Origin: Pseudomonas brassicacearum
Lineage (GTDB): Bacteria > Pseudomonadota > Gammaproteobacteria > Pseudomonadales > Pseudomonadaceae
NCBI RefSeq assembly: GCF_009601685.2
Contig: NZ_CP045701.2
Span: forward strand, 3,162,001-3,226,000
Direction: 5' to 3'
Length of the DNA stretch: 64,000 nucleotides
Shown one piece after another: positions 28,008 to 37,566 of the stretch. Below the pieces are notes generated by a model. The model saw only the letters and a program-made list of their open reading frames with translations. It was not told the origin of the DNA and searched no databases. Positions within the stretch are counted from its first letter, which is position 1. Each line of letters starts with the position of its first letter. Position numbers and translations under genes: made by a program.

Positions 28008-28091
28008 CCTGCTGTACAGCGCCTTTAAGCTCCGCGTCGTAATGGCAACGGTGCCATTGCCCTGGCAACAAGCTGGACAAGCAGGTGACCT

Positions 28092-29282
28092 ATGTATCAG
28101 AACTTAGCCCTGCTTGCCGCTTTCCTCCTGAGTTACAGCATATTTGCCGGGCGTTTCGAGTCGCGTCTGCTTAATGGTCCGCTCATGTTCATGCTCGCCG
28201 GTCTGATTCTCGGCCCGGCGTTCCTGGGTATTCTGCAACCTCGGATTGACAAGGACGGTCTGCGGATCCTGGCCGAGCTGACATTGGCTATTGTTCTTTT
28301 CAGCGATGCCGCCAATGCCAACCTCAGGATTCTGAGAGCACACGAAGGGTTGCCGCTACGCTTGTTGCTGTTGGGGCTACCACTGACCATGCTCAGTGGT
28401 TGGCTGGTCGGCATCTGGCTGTTTCCGCAAGTACCGCTGTTGGAGCTGGCAATACTGGCGACCCTCCTGGCGCCCACCGACGCGGCGCTGGGCAAGGCCG
28501 TTGTGAGCAATCCCAAGGTTCCTGCGTCCGTGCGTGAAGGGTTGAACGTAGAGAGCGGGTTGAATGACGGCATCTGTGTTCCGGTGCTGTTGATGTTCTT
28601 GGCCCTGCTGATCGAAGAGCAAACACTGTCTCCCCTCTCGATGGCCGTGGAGTTGGTGGTCGAGGAGCTTGGCATCGGTGCAGCCGCCGGTATCGCTCTT
28701 ACGCTTATCGCCTGGGCATTGCAGCGTTATTCCGCAAAGCACCATTGGCAAACGCCTGTGTGGTCACAACTGACGTTGCCCGGCTTGGCTATTCTTTGCT
28801 TTGCCACAGCGCAAGCATTAGGCGGTAGCGGGTTTATCGCCGCGTTCGTCGGCGGGTTGCTCGCCAGCTATTTGTTTACCCAGCAAAAACACCACCTGCT
28901 CAAGGCCAGCGAAGAATTCGCCAGCCTGTTGTCGGTCGTGACCTGGGTCGTATTTGGCGCGCTGGTGATTCCTCGGGCCTGGAGTAGCCTGACCTTGAAC
29001 GTCTGGCTCTATGCGGTACTCAGCCTGACCGTGATTCGCATACTGCCTGTGTTGATCAGCCTTGCAGGTAGTCGCTTCGATTTCGAAACCCGCCTGTTCA
29101 TCGGCTGGTTCGGCCCACGAGGCCTGGCAAGCATCGTCTTCGCCGTCATGATATTGGACTACCCCCTGCAAGCCAGTCGTACCTTGGTAGCTGCCGCAGT
29201 CTGCACCGTTTTGTTGAGCGTGCTGCTCCATGGCTTGAGTGCCAATCCATGGGTTGCCCGGCTGGCTCGTCGTGTTCATTGA
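28092..29282 (+). CDS. CPA1-family Na+(K+)/H+ antiporter
   Basis: The 396-residue protein has about 12 hydrophobic helices. The transport core has LAPTDAALGKAV near 133, where CPA1 exchangers have the key aspartate region, followed by EGLNVESGLNDGICVP. The C-terminal GWFGPRGLASIVFAV is typical of NhaP-like antiporters. It would exchange Na+ or K+ for protons at the inner membrane. It follows the arc operon by 85 bases, and co-expression with ammonia-producing arginine fermentation would be sensible, but this is inference. Confidence 0.88.
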   Translation: MYQNLALLAAFLLSYSIFAGRFESRLLNGPLMFMLAGLILGPAFLGILQPRIDKDGLRILAELTLAIVLFSDAANANLRILRAHEGLPLRLLLLGLPLTMLSGWLVGIWLFPQVPLLELAILATLLAPTDAALGKAVVSNPKVPASVREGLNVESGLNDGICVPVLLMFLALLIEEQTLSPLSMAVELVVEELGIGAAAGIALTLIAWALQRYSAKHHWQTPVWSQLTLPGLAILCFATAQALGGSGFIAAFVGGLLASYLFTQQKHHLLKASEEFASLLSVVTWVVFGALVIPRAWSSLTLNVWLYAVLSLTVIRILPVLISLAGSRFDFETRLFIGWFGPRGLASIVFAVMILDYPLQASRTLVAAAVCTVLLSVLLHGLSANPWVARLARRVH

Positions 29283-29372
29283 TTTTTGTCAGAAATGCTC
29301 CCGTCTGCGGGTGCTACGTTGTAATCAGCGGGCGGCTACGCGTTTGTTCAAGCAACCTTCACGGGGCAGGAT

Positions 29373-30596
29373 ATGGTCGGGAACATGAACGTTGTCAGAC
29401 AGCTCCTCGGCTTACCCATCGTCGTTATGATAGGGGTTTCAAGCCTGGTTGCCGGTTGCGGGAAAGAGCCTGTCACCCTCGCCCGTCAAGCTCCCGATGT
29501 GACGGTCATGACGGTCACCGCGCGCAACACCCCGGTGACCTTCGAATTCGTTGCCCAAACACAGAGCTCCCGCGAGGTAGAGATCCGCGCACGGGTTGCC
29601 GGCTTCCTGGAGAAGCGGCTTTACACCGAAGGCGATCTGGTCAAAAGCGGGCAAACGCTATTCCAGATGGACCGTAAACCGTTTGAAGCTTCGTTGCTGT
29701 CGGCCCAAGGCCAATTGGCTCAGCAACAGGCTCGCTGGGAAGTGGCCAAAGCCACACTGGCGCGCGTGCGTCCCTTGGCGGCGCAGAATGCGGTCAGCAA
29801 GATGGACCTGGACAACGCCGTCGGCGATGAGCGTCAAACCCGGGCCGCCGTACTTGCCGCCGAGGGTGCGGTTCGGACCGAACAGTTGAATCTGAGCTAC
29901 ACCACCATCGCCTCCCCCCTCACCGGCCTTTCAAGTTTCGCAAAAAAACAGGAAGGCAGTTACGTCACGCCAGGTGAATCCGGGCTATTGACCACCGTCT
30001 CACAAATGGATCCGATCTACGTCAACTTCAGCCTTTCGGAAAACGAGACGCTCAAGTACCGCGACGAGATCGCCTCCGGGCACCTCGTATTCCCTGTGCG
30101 CAGTGAGTTTGTCGTAGAAGTGGTGCTGGCCGACGGCTCAATGGTACCTGACCGCGGTCGCCTGAATTTTGCCGCGCCCTCTTATAGCCAGGACACGGGA
30201 ACCTTCCTGGTCCGCGTCGTGGTGGCCAACCCGAACGGCCAACTGCGCCCCGGCCAGTTCGTACGGGCGCGGGCGATCGGAGCTTCCAGGCCGAATGCCA
30301 TTGTGGTGCCGCAAAAGGCCGTTCTGGAGGGTGCCAAGAGCCACTTCGTCTGGGTGATCAATGCAGAAGGCAAGCCTGAGCAACGCATTGTCGAAGTGGG
30401 TGACTGGCATGGCGATGACTGGTTCATCACCAAAGGGTTGCAAGCGGGGGAACGCATAGTGGTCGACGGTGCGATCAGAGTGACGCCCGGAGGGCCGCTG
30501 AACATCGTCTCCCCCCCTCCCCCCGCGCAGGCAGGTGTGATAACGGCGAAACCGACAACTGCCAAATCGGTGCAAGACGATGGGCATAGCCCATGA
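29373..30596 (+). CDS. RND efflux periplasmic adaptor lipoprotein
   Basis: The 407-residue membrane fusion protein has a lipoprotein signal (MIGVSSLVAGCGKE, lipobox cysteine near 29). Next come a HlyD barrel-hairpin start (VEIRARVAGFLEKRLYTEGD), a lipoyl half near VKSGQTLFQMD, a coiled hairpin (QGQLAQQQARWEVAKATLAR) and a beta-barrel region. It links the inner-membrane pump to the outer-membrane channel. Its stop overlaps the pump gene by four bases. No regulator gene is adjacent. Confidence 0.93.
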   Translation: MVGNMNVVRQLLGLPIVVMIGVSSLVAGCGKEPVTLARQAPDVTVMTVTARNTPVTFEFVAQTQSSREVEIRARVAGFLEKRLYTEGDLVKSGQTLFQMDRKPFEASLLSAQGQLAQQQARWEVAKATLARVRPLAAQNAVSKMDLDNAVGDERQTRAAVLAAEGAVRTEQLNLSYTTIASPLTGLSSFAKKQEGSYVTPGESGLLTTVSQMDPIYVNFSLSENETLKYRDEIASGHLVFPVRSEFVVEVVLADGSMVPDRGRLNFAAPSYSQDTGTFLVRVVVANPNGQLRPGQFVRARAIGASRPNAIVVPQKAVLEGAKSHFVWVINAEGKPEQRIVEVGDWHGDDWFITKGLQAGERIVVDGAIRVTPGGPLNIVSPPPPAQAGVITAKPTTAKSVQDDGHSP

Positions 30597-33500
30597 GCAT
30601 TTCACACTATTGCATTGATCGCCCCATCTTCGCTTCGGTGATCTCGATCATCATCACGCTGGCTGGCGCAGTAGCGATGGCAAAACTGCCGGTCGCCCAG
30701 TACCCGGATATTACACCACCGCAAATTACAGTTTCAGCGACTTACCCCGGTGCCGATGCACAGGTCGTGGCCAATAATGTGGCGGCGCCTATCGAGCAGC
30801 AAGTTAACGGCGCCGACAACATGATCTACATGAACTCGTCGAGCTCTGCGACGGGCAACATGACCCTCAACGTATTCTTCGAGATTGGCACTGATCCTTC
30901 TCTCGCCCAAGTGGATGTGCAGAACCGGGTCAATCTGGCCCTGCCGCAATTACCCTCCGCGGTGCAGAGCCAGGGTATTCAGGTACAGAAGAAATCCTCG
31001 GCGTTCATGATGGTGCTTGCCGTTTATTCGGCCGGCGACCGCTACGACAGCACCTATGTCGCCAACTACGCCAACCTCTACATCCTGGATGCGATCAAGC
31101 GTATTCCGGGGGCCAACCAAGCCAGTATTTTTGGCACGCCGGACTACGCCATGCGGATCTGGCTCAAACCCGATCGAATGGCCCAGTTGGGGATTACAGC
31201 CGCCGACGTACAAAGCGCGGTCACCAATCAGAACCAGCAATTCGCCGTAGGCCGTGTTGGCCAATCCCCGACGGGCCAGGCCGTGGAACAGTCCTTTGCC
31301 GTGACCACTCAGGGACGCCTGACCGAACCTGCGGAGTTCGAGAACATCATCCTGCGCGCTAGCAACGACGGGGCTGCAATCGTTCGCCTCAAAGACATCG
31401 GTCGTGCCGAGCTCGGGCAGAAAGACTACTCGTTGCGCAGCACCTATCAGGGGCGTCCGGCGACGCTGATTGCCGTATACCAACAACCCGGCGCCAACGC
31501 CCTCGATGTCTCCGCAGCGGTCACCAAAACCCTTGCAGACATGAAAATGACCTTTCCCGAGGGCATCGAATACAAGATCGTAATGGACACCACCGCATTT
31601 ACCCGTGCGTCGATTTCCGAAGTGATACATACCTTTTTCGAAGCCCTGGTGCTGGTGGTGGTGGTGGTTTACATCTTCCTGCAGAGCCTGCGTGCCACGC
31701 TGATACCGGTGCTGGCGGTGCCAGTTTCGATTGTTGGTACGTTTATCGGCATGTCGGCCTTGGGGTTCTCCGTAAACATGCTGACCCTGTTCGGTATGGT
31801 ATTGGCCATCGGCATCGTGGTGGACGATGCCATCGTCGTGATCGAAAACGTCGAACGCAACATGCACGTACACAAGATGAACCCCAAAGAGGCGGCCAAA
31901 CGCGCCATGGATGAAGTGGCCGGCCCCGTGGTGGCTATCGTACTGGTGCTGTGCGCGGTGTTCGTCCCGGTGGCCTTCATGGGTGGCATCACTGGCCAGC
32001 TATATAAACAGTTCGCAATCACTATCGCTATTTCCGTGGTGATCTCTGGCTTGGTCGCCCTGACCCTGTCGCCGGCGCTGGCGGCCCTGCTGCTCAAGCC
32101 CCAACACGGAAAAAAGAACGCTTTTTTCCGCTGGTTCGAGCGCAGCTTCGAACGCATGACCGAGGGCTATTCGCGCTCGGTGGCATTCATGATCAAGCGT
32201 TTTGTCCTGGCGTTATTACTCTTTGCCGGCATGATCGCTTTGATTCTGATGATGGCGCAGCGCATTCCCAGTGCATTCCTGCCTCCGGAGGACCAAGGCT
32301 ATCTGCTGGGGGCCGTGATCATGCCAGACGCGGCCAGCCTGGATCGCACCGGCGAGGTGGGCAAAGTCGCCAGTGACTTCTTCATGAACGATGAGGCCGT
32401 CGAGGGCGTCGCCATTGTTAACGGCTACAGCCTCCTCGACGGGCAGAACAAGAACAATGCCGCAGCCTTTTTCGTCGGCTTCAAGGATTTCGAGGAGCGC
32501 TACAAAGACTCGCAAACCGTCCTCGAACAAAGTGCTCCTGCGGTGATAAAGAAAGCTGCCCACGCCTTTTCCACCGTGCAGGGCGGCATCATTCTTCCTG
32601 TCAATCCGCCATCCATCCCTGGCTTGGGCACCACAGGCGGCATGGAGGTATGGGTTCAAAGTAAGGGAGACGCCAGCGTCGAACAGTTGGCTGAAGTGGT
32701 CGACAGCCTTGTTGCAAAAGCCAGGCAGCGCCCGGAACTCGGCGCCATTACTTCCACCTTTAATGCGTTTTCCCGGCAACTGCTGGTCAACGTAGACCGG
32801 GAAAAGGCAGAGACGCTGGGTGTACCGGTGGAAGACGTCTACAGCACCATGCAAACCATGTTCGGCTCGCTCTATGTTTCTCAATTCAACAAATTCAGCC
32901 GCCTATGGCAGGTGATTTTGCAGGCTGAACCGAACTATCGGCTCAAGGCTGAAGACCTGCAGCAGATTTACGTGCGCAGCAAAAACCTTCAGATGGTGCC
33001 GCTCAAAGCGCTGCTGACCACCCGCTACGTCACGGGCCCCGACCTGCTGACCCGTTTCAACAACTTCCCGGCGGTCAAACTCACCGCCAATGCGGCACCG
33101 GGCTACAGTTCCGGCCAGGCGCTCAAGGCCCTGGAAGAAATCAGCGCTGAAATCATGACCAACGACTACGCCCTGGCCTTGAGTGGCGAAGCCTTCGAGG
33201 AGAAAAAAAGTGGGGGGACCTCCTCTCAGGTGTTCATCTTCGGACTGATCATGGTGTTCCTGATCCTGGCGGCTCAGTACGAAAAATGGTCCCTGCCCGT
33301 CGGCGTTTTGCTGGCGGTGCCTTTTGCATTGTTCGGTGCACTGCTTGCCGTTTTGATCCGGGGGTTAAGCAATGACGTCTACTTCCAGATCGGCTTGACC
33401 ATGCTGGTGGCTCTGGCGGCCAAAAACGCCATCCTCATTTTCGAGTTCGCGGTACTGAACCGGGAAAACGGCATGTCCGCCTACGATGCTGCAATGACTG

Positions 33501-33796
33501 CCGCCAAGGAGCGTTTGCGGCCTATCGTGATGACGTCCCTGGCGTTTATTTTGGGTTGCGTTCCGCTGGCCATCGCCGTCGGGGCATCCGAAAACAGTCG
33601 ACACTCCATCGGTACCGGTGTGATCGGCGGGATGCTCGCGGCGACGGTTATCGCCATCTTCTTCATCCCGCTGTTCTACTACCTCGTTGAACGATTGACT
33701 GAGAAAAAAGGCTCGGTCAAACAAGCAACCCCGCCGCCTTCGTCGCCCGGGGAGATTCCCGAGGGCGCCCCCCTGCACAGACACGAGGGGGATTGA
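30593..33796 (+). CDS. RND efflux pump, HAE1 family inner-membrane subunit
   Basis: The 1,067-residue protein has the twofold RND layout: helix 1, a large periplasmic loop, helices 2-6, then the same again. Helix 4 carries the proton-relay aspartates in GIVVDDAIVVIENVERN near residue 407-423. The N-terminus SHYCIDRPIFASVISI and the GSSYEN-type region match hydrophobic and amphiphilic drug pumps such as MexF and AcrB. The tail past residue 1,030 is proline-rich. It exports drugs or solvents with the adaptor before it and the channel after it. Confidence 0.95.
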   Translation: MSISHYCIDRPIFASVISIIITLAGAVAMAKLPVAQYPDITPPQITVSATYPGADAQVVANNVAAPIEQQVNGADNMIYMNSSSSATGNMTLNVFFEIGTDPSLAQVDVQNRVNLALPQLPSAVQSQGIQVQKKSSAFMMVLAVYSAGDRYDSTYVANYANLYILDAIKRIPGANQASIFGTPDYAMRIWLKPDRMAQLGITAADVQSAVTNQNQQFAVGRVGQSPTGQAVEQSFAVTTQGRLTEPAEFENIILRASNDGAAIVRLKDIGRAELGQKDYSLRSTYQGRPATLIAVYQQPGANALDVSAAVTKTLADMKMTFPEGIEYKIVMDTTAFTRASISEVIHTFFEALVLVVVVVYIFLQSLRATLIPVLAVPVSIVGTFIGMSALGFSVNMLTLFGMVLAIGIVVDDAIVVIENVERNMHVHKMNPKEAAKRAMDEVAGPVVAIVLVLCAVFVPVAFMGGITGQLYKQFAITIAISVVISGLVALTLSPALAALLLKPQHGKKNAFFRWFERSFERMTEGYSRSVAFMIKRFVLALLLFAGMIALILMMAQRIPSAFLPPEDQGYLLGAVIMPDAASLDRTGEVGKVASDFFMNDEAVEGVAIVNGYSLLDGQNKNNAAAFFVGFKDFEERYKDSQTVLEQSAPAVIKKAAHAFSTVQGGIILPVNPPSIPGLGTTGGMEVWVQSKGDASVEQLAEVVDSLVAKARQRPELGAITSTFNAFSRQLLVNVDREKAETLGVPVEDVYSTMQTMFGSLYVSQFNKFSRLWQVILQAEPNYRLKAEDLQQIYVRSKNLQMVPLKALLTTRYVTGPDLLTRFNNFPAVKLTANAAPGYSSGQALKALEEISAEIMTNDYALALSGEAFEEKKSGGTSSQVFIFGLIMVFLILAAQYEKWSLPVGVLLAVPFALFGALLAVLIRGLSNDVYFQIGLTMLVALAAKNAILIFEFAVLNRENGMSAYDAAMTAAKERLRPIVMTSLAFILGCVPLAIAVGASENSRHSIGTGVIGGMLAATVIAIFFIPLFYYLVERLTEKKGSVKQATPPPSSPGEIPEGAPLHRHEGD

Positions 33797-33797
33797 G

Positions 33798-35204
33798 ATG
33801 CGCACACTTCATCTGCCGTTGTTGATTTGCCTGGGTCTGACGGGCTGCATGCTCGGCCCGGATTACCAGCGCCCCACCACAGACGCCCCGGCTGCCTATC
33901 GCTATGCGGACCAGGAGGCCAACAATCTGTCCAACACCCTGTGGTGGGAACAGTTCGAGGATCCGGTGCTCAATGACTTGATCCGCAGCGCGCTGGCCGA
34001 GAATAAGGACATCAAGATTGCCGCCGCCCGGGTCGAAGAATTCCAGGGGCGTTATGGCGTGGTGCGCTCGCAGATGTTTCCGCAAATCGGCATCGGGGCG
34101 CAAGGCAGTCGCTCCAGGGCACCGCGCGACAACGGCCCAGTACCATTGGACTCTGGCGTCGATCCGATTTACAAAAACTACCAGGCCACCCTCAATATGA
34201 GCTGGGAGTTGGACGTCTGGGGGCGTCTACGGCGGCTCAATGAGTCGGCGCGTGCGGACTTGCTGGCCTCAGAGGAAGGTCGGCGCACGGTCATTCTGAG
34301 CCTGGTATCGTCGGTGGCATCGAGCTACATAACGCTACGCGATCTTGACCGGCAACTGGAAATTGCCCGCACCACCGCCAAGGCCCGTGGCGACTCCTAC
34401 GAAATTTTTAAATTGCGCTTTGGCGCCGGGACCATTTCCGAAATGGAACTGGCGCAAAACCTCTCCGAGTTCCAGCGCACCCAAGCTTCTATATCGCAAT
34501 TCGAGTCCCAGGTGGCGCAACAGGAAAATAATCTGGCGGTGCTACTTGGGCGTAATCCAGGACCGATCATCAGAGGTCGTGATCTGACGCAACTCACCCT
34601 ACCATCGGTCCCCGCCGGATTGCCTTCGGACCTGCTGGAGCGACGCCCCGATCTACGTCGGGCTGAACTGGACCTGATCTCCGCCAATGCCCGTATCGGT
34701 GCTGCCAAGGCCTTGTATTTTCCGACGATATCCCTGACTGGGCTGTTGGGCTCAGTCAGTAATCAACTTTCGAATTTGTTCACCGGGCCAGCTGCGACCT
34801 GGTCTTACGGCGTCGCCGCGAGCATGCCCATTTTCACCGCCGGAGGGATCGCCGGTGAGGTCCAACAGGCCGAGGCATTTCAACAACAAACCTTGCTGGT
34901 CTACCAACAGTCGATTCAATCAGCCTTCAGGGATGTAGAAAATGCGTTGGTGGCGGCGAGCAGATCCCGCGAGCAGATGGCTTCCCAAGCCAATCAGGTC
35001 GAGGCGTTGCGTACCTACACCCGGTTTGCGCGACTGCGCTACGACAACGGGTACACCAGCTACATAGAAGTCCTGGATGCAGAACGGAGCCTGTTCAATG
35101 CCGAGTTGAATTACACCCAAACCCGGGCGTCGGTGTTTACCGCCATGATCGATATTTACAAGGCGACAGGCGGAGGTTGGGTGACCGAGGCGGACAAACT
35201 TTAA
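33798..35204 (+). CDS. Outer-membrane efflux channel, NodT/OprM family lipoprotein
   Basis: The 468-residue TolC-like protein has a short lipoprotein signal (LLICLGLTGCMLGPDY; cysteine near residue 17). Two OEP repeats follow, with the usual LWWEQFEDPVLNDLIRSAL and LLERRPDLRRAELDLISANA motifs. It forms the outer-membrane exit duct of the pump. It starts one base after the pump's stop, so the three genes form one operon. Confidence 0.94.
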   Translation: MRTLHLPLLICLGLTGCMLGPDYQRPTTDAPAAYRYADQEANNLSNTLWWEQFEDPVLNDLIRSALAENKDIKIAAARVEEFQGRYGVVRSQMFPQIGIGAQGSRSRAPRDNGPVPLDSGVDPIYKNYQATLNMSWELDVWGRLRRLNESARADLLASEEGRRTVILSLVSSVASSYITLRDLDRQLEIARTTAKARGDSYEIFKLRFGAGTISEMELAQNLSEFQRTQASISQFESQVAQQENNLAVLLGRNPGPIIRGRDLTQLTLPSVPAGLPSDLLERRPDLRRAELDLISANARIGAAKALYFPTISLTGLLGSVSNQLSNLFTGPAATWSYGVAASMPIFTAGGIAGEVQQAEAFQQQTLLVYQQSIQSAFRDVENALVAASRSREQMASQANQVEALRTYTRFARLRYDNGYTSYIEVLDAERSLFNAELNYTQTRASVFTAMIDIYKATGGGWVTEADKL

Positions 35205-35259
35205 ACGCTAGCCGCGAACCTACTGCATACCTCTGCAGCCCTCTGCAAGGAGACAATCA

Positions 35260-36336
35260 ATGGAGCCTTCACCGGTCGTTGAGAAAACGTTTTCTCGTAG
35301 TCTGCTCGACGTGCTGATTCGTGCCGGGCTGATTGCCGTTCTGGTGATTTTTTGCTTCCAGATATTCAGCCCGTTTCGGGATCTGATGCTTTGGTCACTG
35401 ATTCTGGCGATCACACTCTATCCTTTGCAATGCCGACTGAAGGACATGCTGGGGCAAAAGGACGGGTACATCTCGACGCTGATCGTGTTCAGTACCATCA
35501 GTATTCTCATGGTACCGATCTATCTGTTGGGCACCTCCATCGCCGACTCGGTGAACAGTGTCATGGGGCTGCTCAAGAGCGGCAATTTACACGTTCCACC
35601 TCCGACCGATTCAGTCGCCGCGTGGCCACTTGTGGGCAAGCCGCTGTATGACCTCTGGCTGCAGGCCGCCTCCGACCTGCCCGAACTTATGTACAAGCTC
35701 GTACCGCAGATCAAAGGGGTCAGCCTGACACTGTTGAGCAAGCTCGCCGGGGTCAGCATGGGTTTGATCAGCTTCATCTTCGCCCTGGTCATCGCCGGAA
35801 TAATCATGGCCCATGGGGAAAACGGCAGTCGTAGCGCGGTGCAGATCGCTTCGCGCTTAAGCGGTCCGATCAGGGGGCCGAAAATTGCTGCACTGTGCAC
35901 GGCCACCATCCGTGCCGTGGCAATGGGGGTGGTCGGCATTGCCTTCATCCAGATGATGCTCATTGGTGTCGGCTTTGTGGTCATGGGTATCCCCGGCGCA
36001 GGTCTGTTGGCCCTGGCGGTGCTGCTGATCGGCATCATTCAGCTGCCGGCGACACTGATTACCGTTCCGGTGATCGTCTTCGTTTTCGTTACCGAGGGTG
36101 CCAGCACGGCGACCATCGTGTTCTCCCTCTATGTCTTCGTCGCCGGCCTGGTGGACAACGTACTCAAGCCACTGCTGTTGGGACGCGGTGTCGATGTGCC
36201 GATGCCGGTGGTACTGATCGGTGCTTTGGGGGGCATGGTCACCAGCGGCATCATCGGGTTGTTCATCGGCCCGGTGGTGCTTGCTGTCGGTTATCAACTG
36301 TTCTGGCAGTGGGTACGTGCCTCGCCAGAGGACTAG
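35260..36336 (+). CDS. AI-2E family (PerM-like) transporter
   Basis: The 358-residue membrane protein has about eight helices in the AI-2E/PerM pattern: two helices at the start (LIAVLVIFCFQIF, then LMLWSLILAITLYPLQ), a soluble segment at about 100-155 and a C-terminal block ending GGMVTSGIIGLFIGPVVLAVGYQLFWQW. Members are proposed exporters or Na+/H+ antiporters, so the substrate is open. It starts after CAAGGAGAC, 55 bases downstream of the efflux operon. Confidence 0.88.
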   Translation: MEPSPVVEKTFSRSLLDVLIRAGLIAVLVIFCFQIFSPFRDLMLWSLILAITLYPLQCRLKDMLGQKDGYISTLIVFSTISILMVPIYLLGTSIADSVNSVMGLLKSGNLHVPPPTDSVAAWPLVGKPLYDLWLQAASDLPELMYKLVPQIKGVSLTLLSKLAGVSMGLISFIFALVIAGIIMAHGENGSRSAVQIASRLSGPIRGPKIAALCTATIRAVAMGVVGIAFIQMMLIGVGFVVMGIPGAGLLALAVLLIGIIQLPATLITVPVIVFVFVTEGASTATIVFSLYVFVAGLVDNVLKPLLLGRGVDVPMPVVLIGALGGMVTSGIIGLFIGPVVLAVGYQLFWQWVRASPED

Positions 36337-36353
36337 CGGCAGAACCAAACGCT

Positions 36354-36695
36354 CTACTTTTCCGAATCTACCGTTCGTACTGCGATTTCGATGGCTCGGA
36401 TACTGATCGATGCAAATATTGCAGTCATCAGAATGCCGTTAAAACCGAGCAGGATCGCAAGTACGCGAGAGATGGCCAACTTCGGCGCGAAGTCCCCGTA
36501 ACCGATGGTCAAACCCGTCACGAAGGCAAAATAGATGCCGTCAAGAGGATGCCATGTTTCCAGATAGCTGATAATGAGACCGAATAGCACAATTAAAAAA
36601 ATGAGTAGAGACAAAATCGGCCAGACCACATGAAAGTAGAACCACACTGCTTTGTAGAACTCCCGACGGACGTGCGTTGCATGGGTGACGTTCAT
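36354..36695 (-). CDS. Small two-helix potassium channel-like protein
   Basis: The chosen start (ATG at 36695 after CAGGAAG) gives 113 residues: helix 1 (PILSLLIFLIVLFGLIIS), a pore loop with the potassium selectivity filter TIGYGD near residue 63, and helix 2 (ISRVLAILLGFNGILMTAIF). This matches the Ion_trans_2 / KcsA-type minimal pore. No RCK regulatory domain is attached. It would form a tetrameric cation channel in the inner membrane. A much longer reading to 37154 has no coding character upstream. Confidence 0.85.
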   Translation of the reverse strand: MNVTHATHVRREFYKAVWFYFHVVWPILSLLIFLIVLFGLIISYLETWHPLDGIYFAFVTGLTIGYGDFAPKLAISRVLAILLGFNGILMTAIFASISIRAIEIAVRTVDSEK

Positions 36696-37033
36696 CTCAT
36701 GGGCTTCCTGATGTTTACTTTGCTGGCATTTGAATGCCGCGACCTTGATCAACATCCTTGAGCTTGGCACAAGATTCTCGAGTCTGATGACAAAGTCTGA
36801 TCGTGTACGCGCAGAACAGGTATTGAGCAAGCATATTAGTGTCCGATGTATGGTATTGGACGATGGATAGAAAGGTGAGCAATGTTGATCCTGATCAATA
36901 GTTTTCCGGTTGATCGAGTACACGCTGACAGTAACGCAAGGCCATGGATTGCTCACCGTCGGCGTACTCAGAAGACGGAGGATGACTCTGCATAGGTCGG
37001 GATGATTCAACCCTGCATTGCCGAAGCGCCATA
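36696..37033. other. Intergenic stretch, no gene seen
   Basis: A 338-base gap between the leftward channel gene and the rightward small gene. It is moderately AT-rich and must hold promoters for both. No conserved site was recognised. Confidence 0.4.
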
Positions 37034-37270
37034 ATGAACATCTATATTGAAAAAGATCCTGCACAAAATCGCTGGTGGGTTCACATGGATCTGTGGGCCG
37101 TAAGTTTCCATAGTCGTGAGGGAGCGGTATCTTTTGTCGAGCGATTGAACGCACGAATTAATGCGCCGCACTCTCTGATACCGGAGGTGAAGACCCAAGA
37201 GTTTTCCAAAGGCCCACCGCTCGTTCAGAACGAATTACCTCAATCGATAAAGCAACTTTCTCAAGCCTGA
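37034..37270 (+). CDS. Small hypothetical protein (78 residues)
   Basis: The product begins MNIYIEKDPAQNRWWVHMDL and has a compact beta-beta-alpha look (YIEKDPAQNRWWVHM, VSFHSREGAVSFVERLNARI) followed by a loose tail. It resembles short stand-alone proteins with a DUF2188-like fold, but I cannot place it firmly. The ribosome site is weak. It lies 296 bases upstream of the decarboxylase on the same strand. Confidence 0.45.
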   Translation: MNIYIEKDPAQNRWWVHMDLWAVSFHSREGAVSFVERLNARINAPHSLIPEVKTQEFSKGPPLVQNELPQSIKQLSQA

Positions 37271-37566
37271 TACACATGTTTTTTTTGGGGAAAGGTAAAG
37301 TGAAAATACCGACTACCTGAAATGGGCATCCGCACAATTGTGCCTATTGGGAGCTAGATTTGTGAACGACTTAAAGATCGCCACCAGCAAGTCGGTTCGT
37401 AATGGCCTCCCTATTACCCGCAAAATTGTTTCCTTTAACAACACTGTTCCGCGCAAACATGTGCAGCACCAACAAGACCCATGCCGGCATCCTGGCGAGC
37501 CTCCTGTGGCAGAAAGGCATCGCCCCTGATAAATGCGATTTCAACTCGATTCCAAGGGAGGCGCCC

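Noticed and set aside
36696..37154. Upstream extension of the potassium-channel gene
   Set aside because: The added residues lack coding character and membrane helices, and the ATG at 36695 has its own ribosome site.
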